This document shows, in pieces, positions 8,871 to 15,970 of a stretch of DNA of 64,000 nucleotides. The notes beneath the pieces are model-generated. The model saw only the letters and a list, made by a program, of their open reading frames with translations, was not told the origin of the DNA and searched no databases. Position numbers and translations under genes: made by a program. Numbering within the stretch: position 1 is the first letter of the stretch; each line of letters begins with the position of its first letter. This DNA comes from Vibrio coralliirubri (GTDB taxonomy: Bacteria; Pseudomonadota; Gammaproteobacteria; Enterobacterales; Vibrionaceae): assembly GCF_024347375.1 (NCBI RefSeq), contig NZ_AP025470.1:1364001-1428000 (forward strand), written 5' to 3'.

Positions 8871-9491
8871 TTACACCTCTTTCGGGTTTGCTAAGTGACC
8901 ACTGGTATCGCCAGTCGGCTTCGCGTTTTTGTTCAGCTTAATCACGATGTTTGGTAGCGTTTCTGTTGAAGATGGCAATGGCGCCACATCCGCACCAGAG
9001 CCGTACTTCTCGCGAAGTGTATTGATTTCACCAAACTCCAATGCACGAAGTGGGCAAGACTCAACACAGATAGGCTGTTTGCCTTCAGAAACACGTTGGT
9101 AACAACCATCGCATTTCGTCATGTGACCTTTCTTAGCATTGTATTGTGGTGCGCCGTAAGGACACGCATTGCTACAGTGCTGACAACCAATACATACGCT
9201 CTCATCAACCACAACCAAACCGTCTTCATCACGTTTGTGCATCGCGCCCGAAGGACACACTTTCACACACGCTGGGTTAGTACAGTGGTTACAAGCGATA
9301 GATAGGTAGTAAGAAAAGACATCTTTCTGAACCCAGGTATCGCCATCTTGAGTGAAGCCACCACCGGCGTATTCGTATACGCGACGGTAGTTCGTTTTGA
9401 TGTCTAGATCGTTATAATCTTTACAAGCAAGCTGACAGGTTTTACAACCCGTGCATTTACTTGAATCAATGTAAAAGCCGTATTGTTTCAT
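8871..9491 (-). CDS. dmsB: DMSO reductase iron-sulfur subunit
   Basis: This 206-aa protein carries four cysteine groups for [4Fe-4S] clusters: CTGCKTCQLAC (about 17-27), CNHCTNPACVKVCP (about 68-81), CIGCQHCSNACP (about 101-112) and CDGCYQRV...CVESCP (about 128-150). It passes electrons from DmsC to the molybdenum subunit DmsA. Length matches E. coli DmsB (205 aa). There is an 11-base gap after dmsA and a 1-base gap before dmsC, so the three genes form one operon. Confidence 0.95.
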   Translation of the reverse strand: MKQYGFYIDSSKCTGCKTCQLACKDYNDLDIKTNYRRVYEYAGGGFTQDGDTWVQKDVFSYYLSIACNHCTNPACVKVCPSGAMHKRDEDGLVVVDESVCIGCQHCSNACPYGAPQYNAKKGHMTKCDGCYQRVSEGKQPICVESCPLRALEFGEINTLREKYGSGADVAPLPSSTETLPNIVIKLNKNAKPTGDTSGHLANPKEV

Positions 9492-9502
9492 TCCAACCTA
9501 CC

Positions 9503-11965
9503 TTATGCTTTCTTTAGCGCTTTGATTTGAACTAGGTTTGTATGCTGAGGGTTACCCTTAGCAAGTGGGCTCGGGCGCTGAGTGGTCAGCACGTTGATAG
9601 AGCCTGCATGGTCGATCTTCTGACCATCTGGTGCGTACCATGCACCTTCGCCTAGTGCGACAACTCGAGGAAGAATCCTTGGTGTCACTTTCGCTGGAAT
9701 GTGTACTTCGCCACGGTCGTTGAAAATACTCACCATGTCGCCGCTTTCAATACCACGTTCTTTTGCATCGATTGGGTTGATCCACAACTCTTGCGGTGCG
9801 GCTGCTTTGATTTCTGCAACGTTGCCGTAAGTTGAGTGAGTACGAGCCTTGTAGTGGAAACCGGTTAGCTGAAGTGGGTACTTCTCTGCTAGTGGATCGT
9901 TATGACCTTCAAAAGAGTCCGCGTAAATCGGAAGTGGGTGAATCACTTCGTCTTCTTTCAGCTTCCAAGTCTTCGCGATATCAGCCAGTTGCTCTGAGTA
10001 GATCTCAATCTTGCCACTTGGGGTTGTCAGTGGATTCGCTTCAGGATCTTTGCGGAAGTCTTCGTAAGCGATGTAGTGGTGGTCGTAGCTACGTTTGTAG
10101 ATACCAAGCTCTTTCATCTCTTCGAAGGTTGGCAGTGTTGGATCGTTCTTACGAGTTTCTGCGTAAAGGTGCTCAATCCATTGCTCTTGAGTACGGCCTT
10201 CGGTGAACTCTTTTTCTACGCCCATGCGTTTCGCAAGCTGAGTACACATCTCGTAGATAGATTTGGCTTCAAACTGAGGCTCAATCGCTTTCTGCGCGTA
10301 GATGAAGTAAGGCATGTTCGCCGCTTTACCGTCCATACACCAGTCGTCTTGCTCAGACGTTGTTAAGTCTGGCAGGATGATATCGGCGTATTTCGCAGAA
10401 GAAGTCATATGGTTATCAACCACGACAATCATTTCACACGCACTTTCATCTTGAAGAATCGCGTGAGTCTTGTTGATGTCTGAGTGTTGGTTAATGATGC
10501 AGTTACCTGCATAGTTCCAGATCATCTTGATTGGGTTTTTAAGGCGCTCTGCACCGCGAACACCATCAGTGATGTCGGTCATTTCATGGTGACGGTAAAT
10601 CGCGTCTGTCCACATGAACATTGAAATAGACGTTTCAACTGGGTTTGGCACAGTAGGGAAGCGCACAAACGGAATGTTGATGTCACTCTCACGAGCACCT
10701 GTAGAACCACCTGATACACCCACAGAACCGGTGAGCAGTGACAGCATTGCGATTGCACGACAAGCTAGCTCACCGTTCGCAGTACGTTGCAGGCCCCAGC
10801 CTTGGTGGATTGCGCACGGTTTTGCTGTGCCCATTTCACGGCCAAGCTTGACGATAGTATCAACGGGAATACCGGTGATCTTAGAAGCCCATTCTGGTGT
10901 CTTCTCTACGCCATCTTCACCTAAACCTAGGATGTAAGATTTGTAGTCGCTGTTTTTAGGCGCTGATGCAGGAAGGGTCTTCTCATCGTAACCGACACAG
11001 TATTTGTCTAGGAACGGTTGGTCGACAAGGTCTTCAGTGATCATCACGTGTGCAAGACCCGCTACCAATGCCGCATCTGTAGAAGGACGAATTGGGATCC
11101 ATTGATCTTCACGACCACCGGCAGTATCGGTGTAGCGAGGGTCGATGATGATCGTTCTTGCGTTCGATTTGTTTTTGCTTTCTACGTAGTGGTGGATCAG
11201 ACCGCCGCCAGACATACGTGTCTCGGCAGGGTTGTTACCAAATTGGATGTTAAGCTTAGTGTTCTCTAGGTCAGAGAAAGAGTTGTTGTTTGCCCAACCA
11301 CCGTAGGTGTAGCTCAAGCCTTTCGCGATTTGCGCGGTTGAGTAGTCACCGTAATGGTTTAGGTAACCACCACTTAGGTTCATTAGGCGAGCAATCAGCG
11401 TTTGAGCTGGTGGCCAAGATTTAGTCACCGTACCGCCAAGCGTACCTGTACCGTAGTTTAGGTAGATAGTGTCGTTACCGTAGTCTTTGATAAGGCGTTG
11501 CATGGTGCCAGCGACTTCATCGTAAGCCTCTTCCCAGCTAATACGCTTAAACTTACCTTCACCACGTTTACCCACACGTTTCATTGGGTATTTTAGGCGA
11601 TCTGGGTTGTAAACACGGCGGCGCATCGAGCGACCACGTAGACACGCACGCACTTGGTGATGACCGTATTCGTCAGTACCTGTGTTGTCTGTTTCTACGT
11701 ATTTGATTTCACCGTTTTGTACATGCATACGCAGTGGGCAGCGAGAACCACAGTTTACTGTACATGCACTCCATACGATTTTCTCATCCACATTCTCAGC
11801 AACCGCAGCCGCTACTGGTTTGGATTTGAAAGGTAAAGCGATACCGCCCGCGAGTGCGGCTGCGCTACCTACCGCAGAAGAAGCTTTCATGAAGCCTCTT
11901 CGAGGCTTTGTTGCGTAATTAAATTTAGAGATAGAGCCAACCCGTTTCGCTTGTTTCTTAGTCAA
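9503..11965 (-). CDS. dmsA: DMSO reductase catalytic subunit, N-terminus replaced by IS-derived sequence
   Basis: This molybdopterin-guanine dinucleotide oxidoreductase reduces DMSO or related S/N-oxides in the periplasm. The FS0 cluster cysteines begin CTVNCGSRC (residues 68-76). The molybdenum-ligand serine is in NHYGDYSTAQ. The IS at 11904-12957 entered within the Tat signal codons. The present frame begins at a TTG (11963-11965) inside the IS, overlapping the transposase stop, and reads 21 IS-encoded residues before ...KPRRGFMKASSAVG. The two arginines, FMK and the hydrophobic segment all survive; only the upstream residues changed (native TRRGFMK to PRRGFMK). The native 5' piece lies at 12958-13004. 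Whether this chimera is made and exported is unknown; the catalytic part is intact. Confidence 0.85.
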   Translation of the reverse strand: MTKKQAKRVGSISKFNYATKPRRGFMKASSAVGSAAALAGGIALPFKSKPVAAAVAENVDEKIVWSACTVNCGSRCPLRMHVQNGEIKYVETDNTGTDEYGHHQVRACLRGRSMRRRVYNPDRLKYPMKRVGKRGEGKFKRISWEEAYDEVAGTMQRLIKDYGNDTIYLNYGTGTLGGTVTKSWPPAQTLIARLMNLSGGYLNHYGDYSTAQIAKGLSYTYGGWANNNSFSDLENTKLNIQFGNNPAETRMSGGGLIHHYVESKNKSNARTIIIDPRYTDTAGGREDQWIPIRPSTDAALVAGLAHVMITEDLVDQPFLDKYCVGYDEKTLPASAPKNSDYKSYILGLGEDGVEKTPEWASKITGIPVDTIVKLGREMGTAKPCAIHQGWGLQRTANGELACRAIAMLSLLTGSVGVSGGSTGARESDINIPFVRFPTVPNPVETSISMFMWTDAIYRHHEMTDITDGVRGAERLKNPIKMIWNYAGNCIINQHSDINKTHAILQDESACEMIVVVDNHMTSSAKYADIILPDLTTSEQDDWCMDGKAANMPYFIYAQKAIEPQFEAKSIYEMCTQLAKRMGVEKEFTEGRTQEQWIEHLYAETRKNDPTLPTFEEMKELGIYKRSYDHHYIAYEDFRKDPEANPLTTPSGKIEIYSEQLADIAKTWKLKEDEVIHPLPIYADSFEGHNDPLAEKYPLQLTGFHYKARTHSTYGNVAEIKAAAPQELWINPIDAKERGIESGDMVSIFNDRGEVHIPAKVTPRILPRVVALGEGAWYAPDGQKIDHAGSINVLTTQRPSPLAKGNPQHTNLVQIKALKKA
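11895..11903. repeat. Target site duplication, dmsA-proximal side of the IS
   Basis: CCTCTTCGA here is repeated exactly at 12958-12966 on the other side of the element. A 9-bp duplication is standard for the IS903 group of IS5. The duplicated bases encode the Tat twin arginines (CGA AGA on the minus strand). Confidence 0.95.
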
Positions 11966-12957
11966 TACGACAAGTTTCAGGCATACCTAACCCAGTAAGC
12001 TTGTTCAACGCTTTTATCATCGCGTAAGTTTCACCCACCTGGGCATTGTAATTTCTTAAGCTCAGTTTCCCTCCTAGCAACTGTTTAACTCGATACATCG
12101 CTGTTTCTGAGAGTGAACGTTTGTGGTATCCATACCGCTCTTTCCAATACTTATTTGAGTCGTATAATTTCTGGCAACCCACGGCGAAATTTCGAGGGTG
12201 ACCACGCTCCCAGAAGGCAGCCCCTTCTCTTGGGGGAATAAGCGCAATAGCTCCCTTAATCTTAATAGCAGCGTGACACGCTCTCGTGTCGTAAGCGCCA
12301 TCACCAGACACCTCAAGGATACTTCGGCGTGTTTGTTTCAGTAAGTTCGGGAGTACTTCTCCATCTGTAACCGTCGATAAACTTAGCTCGGCGGCAATGA
12401 TCTCATGAGTGTTGGTATCGACTGCAATATGCAGCTTTCGCCAGACTCTACGCTTGCCATCCGTCCCATGTTTTTTGACTTTCCATTCACCTTCGCCATA
12501 AACCTTAAGGCCAGTAGCATCAATGGCTAGGTGCTGTATCGCTCCTCTCGTTTTAGTCTTAAATGAAACCTCAACTTGCTTGGCTCTACGACTGATGCAG
12601 GTGTAATGCGGACAACTTAACGGTACATGGGCTAACCTAAATATCGAGTCGATAAATCCTTGCAGCGCTCTCAATGGCATAGAAAAAACTCGTTTGACCA
12701 TGAGTGCTGTCGTGATAGCTAAATCACTGAACCGACGCGGCCTACCGCGCTTATTCTGTTTGCTTTGCGCCCATCCGCTTATTGCTTCTTCATCAATCCA
12801 AAAAGTCAGAGAACCACGGTTAATGAGTGATCGGTTGTATTGCTTCCAGTTGGTTGTTTTATAACGAGGCTTAGGCATAGGACTACGAGATAGAGTGGAG
12901 GTAGCTGATCAGATCGTAGGTTCTTGATTTAGTTCCATTGAATTACGCAACAAAGCC
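11904..12957 (-). mobile_element. IS5-family (IS903-group) insertion sequence, complete copy 1
   Basis: The 1054-bp element has perfect 17-bp terminal inverted repeats (GGCTTTGTTGCGTAATT at 11904-11920, complement at 12941-12957). It is flanked by the 9-bp duplication CCTCTTCGA. One transposase gene fills it. A second copy, inverted, begins at 62987. The exact duplication indicates simple transposition into dmsA rather than recombination, and suggests the event is recent. Confidence 0.97.
11958..12878 (-). CDS. IS5-family transposase (copy 1)
   Basis: A 306-aa DDE transposase of the IS903 group, with IDATGLKVYG (first Asp), SGDGAYDTRA (second Asp) and the YHKRSLSETAMYRVK block carrying the R-E-K signature. 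It fills most of the element and appears intact. Its last codons overlap the TTG that opens the altered dmsA frame, so transposase translation could be coupled to dmsA. Its product differs from copy 2 at one residue (Phe here, Leu there, in HPRN-F/L-AVG). Confidence 0.96.
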   Translation of the reverse strand: MPKPRYKTTNWKQYNRSLINRGSLTFWIDEEAISGWAQSKQNKRGRPRRFSDLAITTALMVKRVFSMPLRALQGFIDSIFRLAHVPLSCPHYTCISRRAKQVEVSFKTKTRGAIQHLAIDATGLKVYGEGEWKVKKHGTDGKRRVWRKLHIAVDTNTHEIIAAELSLSTVTDGEVLPNLLKQTRRSILEVSGDGAYDTRACHAAIKIKGAIALIPPREGAAFWERGHPRNFAVGCQKLYDSNKYWKERYGYHKRSLSETAMYRVKQLLGGKLSLRNYNAQVGETYAMIKALNKLTGLGMPETCRID

Positions 12958-12966
12958 CCTCTTCGA
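12958..12966. repeat. Target site duplication, promoter-proximal side of the IS
   Basis: CCTCTTCGA, the exact partner of 11895-11903. Confidence 0.95.
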
Positions 12967-13004
12967 GTAAGATTCATTACCCCAGATTCTTTCTTATTCG
13001 TCAT
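12958..13004 (-). pseudogene. dmsA: Detached 5' end of dmsA
   Basis: Reading the minus strand from ATG 13002-13004 gives MTNKKESGVMNLTRR before the IS boundary. Joined across the element at the 9-bp duplication, the native protein would continue GFMKASSAVG, a proper Tat signal. An AAGG ribosome site lies about 9 bases upstream of that ATG; a second ATG is at 12976. This fragment keeps the native promoter and start but now runs into the IS. Confidence 0.88.
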
Positions 13005-13081
13005 TCTAAGATGCCTTTTGCTATTGATAGCTAGCACTTTATAGGTAGTTTGTTCTTTATGTTTTTATTTCGGGTTGTTGA

Positions 13082-13095
13082 TTGATTGGCATCAA
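13082..13095. promoter_or_regulatory. Perfect FNR box between dmsA and the chaperone gene
   Basis: TTGAT-TGGC-ATCAA matches the FNR consensus TTGAT-N4-ATCAA exactly. It sits in the divergent region, centred about 85 bases upstream of the native dmsA ATG (13004) and 115 bases upstream of the chaperone start (13203). It probably activates one or both units without oxygen. The assignment rests on the consensus match and gene context. Confidence 0.85.
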
Positions 13096-13202
13096 ATAAG
13101 AGCGAAATTTAAATCTTATGAATCGAATGTATAAAATAGATCAAAGAATTAAATCGTCTTATTTATATAATTATCTTTAAACCTATAACGGTATAAATAA
13201 TA

Positions 13203-13769
13203 ATGATTATCGATACGCATAAATTATTGGGTTCGCTATTTTATCAAGCGACAAGTAAAGAACAGTTAATCACCATTGTTGAAGCTTTGGTTGAGAGCGA
13301 AGTGCTCTCTGAAGAATGCTTGCAGGCATTGAGAAGTGAAGACGAAGAGGCGCTCGCAGAAGAGTTCAGCCGCCTGTTTGAAGGCGTTGGAGACATGCCA
13401 GCTCCGCCTTGGGGTTCTGTGTACCTAGATAAAGACCGCGTTGTGTTCGGCGCTTCTACGGTTGAGTATCGCCAATTTTTAGAATTGAATCAGATTGAAT
13501 TAGACACTGGGTTAAGAGAGCCGGAAGATCAATTTGGTTTAATGTTATTCGCTCATGCGTATTTGTTAGAAAATAATAATATTAATTCAGCTGGTGAATT
13601 ACTCGAAGGCCACTTATTAACTTGGTCTTCTGTTTATTTAGAAAAACTAAATAAAACATCAGAGCTATCTTTTTATAAAAAGCTATCGGTTGATGTAATA
13701 GATTGGCTTAAGTACTTAACATCTGAATATAATTTAAACGTTACTACTAAAAAGTTATATATCGACTAA
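13203..13769 (+). CDS. TorD/DmsD-family redox enzyme maturation chaperone
   Basis: This 188-aa all-helical-looking acidic protein carries the family features PPWGSVYLDKDRVVFG (about 65-80) and REPEDQFGLMLFAHAYLL (the E-P-x-D motif region). Such proteins bind the Tat signal of molybdoenzymes and hold export until the cofactor is inserted. Divergence from dmsABC points to DmsA as its client. It overlaps the next gene by one base (TAATG), so the two are translationally coupled. The name dmsD is likely but not proven. Confidence 0.82.
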   Translation: MIIDTHKLLGSLFYQATSKEQLITIVEALVESEVLSEECLQALRSEDEEALAEEFSRLFEGVGDMPAPPWGSVYLDKDRVVFGASTVEYRQFLELNQIELDTGLREPEDQFGLMLFAHAYLLENNNINSAGELLEGHLLTWSSVYLEKLNKTSELSFYKKLSVDVIDWLKYLTSEYNLNVTTKKLYID

Positions 13770-14284
13770 TGTCTGAACAAATAAATTCAAATAGACGCGG
13801 TTTCTTAACTCGACTTTCTAAACCGGTTAAAGCAGCCGCGAATTATGAAGAGATATCACAGCGCTTGCATGCAAGACCGCCAAGAGCCGTCGATGAGGTG
13901 CTGTTTGAGCGTCTTTGTGACGGTTGTGGACTGTGTGAGCAAGCGTGTCCGAATAGCGTTATTGAGATGCTAGAGGGCAGTGCGCTACTGAATTTGGATT
14001 ACAACAGTTGTTCTATGTGCAACAAATGCACGGAAGTGTGCCTGACTGGCGCTCTTCATCAAACGGTCACGCCTTATATCGACCTCAAGCCGAGCTTTGC
14101 TGATAGCTGCAATAATTACATGCAAATGGACTGTTCAGCATGCCAAGCTGCGTGTTCATCAGGTGCGATACACATCGAAGTGGGAGAGTTGCCTACAGTG
14201 GACAAAGATAAATGTAACGGCTGTGGAGAGTGCCGAAGCGCTTGTTATATTGGCTCTGTGACTCTTAACCTGACTCAGCAATAA
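13769..14284 (+). CDS. NapF-like ferredoxin-type protein
   Basis: The 171-aa product has an N-terminal NRRGFLTR motif like NapF and [4Fe-4S] cysteine groups: CDGCGLCEQACP (about 51-62), CSMCNKCTEVC (about 83-93), CSACQAAC (third, shorter) and CNGCGECRSAC. NapF is a cytoplasmic iron-sulfur protein that helps mature the nitrate reductase NapA. Here the gene is coupled to the DMSO reductase chaperone, so it more likely serves DmsA maturation. That role is inferred from context. Confidence 0.82.
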   Translation: MSEQINSNRRGFLTRLSKPVKAAANYEEISQRLHARPPRAVDEVLFERLCDGCGLCEQACPNSVIEMLEGSALLNLDYNSCSMCNKCTEVCLTGALHQTVTPYIDLKPSFADSCNNYMQMDCSACQAACSSGAIHIEVGELPTVDKDKCNGCGECRSACYIGSVTLNLTQQ

Positions 14285-14370
14285 ACGTTTGGCTTTGTAT
14301 GACACAAGCCAACAGGAAGATTTGGTTGAGTGATAGACGAGTCGTTTTAGATGCCTAAAGACATAAATAG

Positions 14371-14407
14371 AAAAGGGTCCGCATTCTTAAAAGAAGCGGA
14401 CCCTTTT
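14371..14407. terminator. Bidirectional terminator between the NapF-like gene and yfaE
   Basis: Stem AAAAGGGTCCGC (14371-14382) / GCGGACCCTTTT (14396-14407), A/T flanked on both sides, between convergent genes. Confidence 0.88.
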
Positions 14408-14455
14408 TAATTCTTATTGACGATATTCGAACAAAGCGCCCTAAAGCCAGTTGGC

Positions 14456-14734
14456 TTATGCGCGTTTTTGCTTGTTTCTATGAATAACGTTACTCAGCGA
14501 TAGCTCAGTCTTTGCTTTACAGATACAAGGCAATATCTCATTACCTTGAGTGTAAGCCATAGCAAAACCAACGTACTCGACCTCACCAGAATCCAACGTG
14601 CAGCGGCAAGCGCCACAGTGACCATCTCGGCAGTTGTATTCTGGCTCTAACCCCGCTTGTTCCATTGTTTCCAATAGAGTGTTTGAAGGGTTAGATTCAA
14701 TTGAAGTCAGTTTGTTGATTTTGATTGTTGGCAT
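14456..14734 (-). CDS. yfaE: 2Fe-2S ferredoxin maintaining the class Ia ribonucleotide reductase
   Basis: A 92-aa plant-type ferredoxin with CRDGHCGACRC (about 35-45) and the fourth cysteine in LPCICKAK (about 69-76). YfaE donates electrons to rebuild the diferric-tyrosyl cofactor of NrdB. The stop of nrdB and the start of this gene overlap by one base at 14734, giving the usual nrdA-nrdB-yfaE operon. Length and position match E. coli (84 aa). Confidence 0.93.
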   Translation of the reverse strand: MPTIKINKLTSIESNPSNTLLETMEQAGLEPEYNCRDGHCGACRCTLDSGEVEYVGFAMAYTQGNEILPCICKAKTELSLSNVIHRNKQKRA

Positions 14735-15867
14735 TACAGCTCAAACCCTTCAAAGTCGTCAGCTTTTACTTCGTTGTCGATTTGGCCAACTAGGTAAGAA
14801 CTGATTTCAGCTTCTTGTGGAGCAACTTGAACGTTATCTGAAGACAACCAAGCGTTGATCCATGGGATTGGGTTTGATGTTGCTGCTGGGTAAGCCGTAC
14901 CTAGGCCAACAGCTTGCATGCGGATGTTGGTAATGTACTCAACGTATTGGCAAAGAATGTCTTTGTTTAGACCAATCATAGAGCCATCTTTGAATAGGTA
15001 TTCTGCCCACTCTTTCTCTTGCTCAGCCGCTTCTTTGAATAGGTCGAAACACTCTTGCTTACACTCTTCAGCGATCTGCATGAATTCGAAATCATCTTGA
15101 CCGTTACGTAGCAAGTTGATCATGTGCTGTGTACCAGTAAGGTGAAGTGCTTCATCACGAGCGATTAGCTTGATGATCTTCGCGTTACCTTCCATTAGCT
15201 CACGCTCAGCGAATGCAAATGAACATGCGAAACTTACGTAGAAACGAATCGCTTCTAGTGCGTTTACAGACATTAGACATAGGTAAAGTTTCTTCTTCAG
15301 GTCGTGAAGTGAAACCTTAACATCTTCGCCGTTGATGTTGTGGTTGCCTTCACCGTAGCGGTGGTAGTCAGCCGTCAGCTTGATTAGGTCGTCGTAGTAG
15401 AAAGCGATGTCTTTAGCACGCTTTAGAATCTCTTCGTTTTCAACGATGTCGTCGAATACTACGCCTGGATCATTCACGATGTTACGGATGATGTGCGTGT
15501 AAGAACGAGAGTGAATCGTTTCAGAGAAAGACCAAGTCTCAATCCAAGTTTCTACTTCTGGTAGAGATACCAATGGAAGTAGGGCAACGTTAGGGCTGCG
15601 GCCTTGGATTGAATCTAGAAGCGTTTGGTACTTCAAGTTAGAGATGAAGATGTGCTTTTCATGCTCAGGAAGTTTGTTGTAGTCGATACGGTCGCTAGAC
15701 ACGTCTACTTCTTCAGGACGCCAGAAGAAAGAAAGCTGCTTCTCGATAAGCTTTTCGAAGATTTCGAATTTTTGTTGGTCGTAACGTGCAACGTTTACCG
15801 ACTGACCCAAGAACATTGGTTCTTTTAGTTGGTCATTTTTTTGCTGAGAAAAAGTACTGTAAGCCAT
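14734..15867 (-). CDS. nrdB: Ribonucleoside-diphosphate reductase class Ia, beta subunit
   Basis: The 377-aa product carries the iron and tyrosyl radical centre. Iron ligands and the radical tyrosine are recognisable in [16 protein letters not shown] (Glu, His and Tyr) and [13 protein letters not shown]. The C-terminal tail, which docks into NrdA, ends ADDFEGFEL. Length matches E. coli NrdB (376 aa). It lies 103 bases after nrdA with a strong hairpin between them and is coupled to yfaE. Confidence 0.97.
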   Translation of the reverse strand: MAYSTFSQQKNDQLKEPMFLGQSVNVARYDQQKFEIFEKLIEKQLSFFWRPEEVDVSSDRIDYNKLPEHEKHIFISNLKYQTLLDSIQGRSPNVALLPLVSLPEVETWIETWSFSETIHSRSYTHIIRNIVNDPGVVFDDIVENEEILKRAKDIAFYYDDLIKLTADYHRYGEGNHNINGEDVKVSLHDLKKKLYLCLMSVNALEAIRFYVSFACSFAFAERELMEGNAKIIKLIARDEALHLTGTQHMINLLRNGQDDFEFMQIAEECKQECFDLFKEAAEQEKEWAEYLFKDGSMIGLNKDILCQYVEYITNIRMQAVGLGTAYPAATSNPIPWINAWLSSDNVQVAPQEAEISSYLVGQIDNEVKADDFEGFEL

Positions 15868-15924
15868 AAATGCCTCAAATCCTTTAAAGACCCGTAATAA
15901 AACGGACCCTGTTAATGCTTTAAA

Positions 15925-15950
15925 CCCAGAGAAGATAACTCTTCTCTGGG
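15925..15950 (-). terminator. Strong hairpin between nrdA and nrdB
   Basis: A perfect 11-bp stem, CCCAGAGAAGA (15925-15935) / TCTTCTCTGGG (15940-15950), with a 4-base loop. On the minus strand it is followed by only TTT, so it is more likely an attenuator or mRNA-stabilising structure setting the NrdA/NrdB ratio than a full terminator. Confidence 0.6.
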
Positions 15951-15970
15951 GTCTTAATGTTTATTACGGT

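Noticed and set aside
9832..10937. Long plus-strand open frames inside dmsA
   Set aside because: They are antisense to a well-conserved enzyme, overlap each other and lack ribosome sites.
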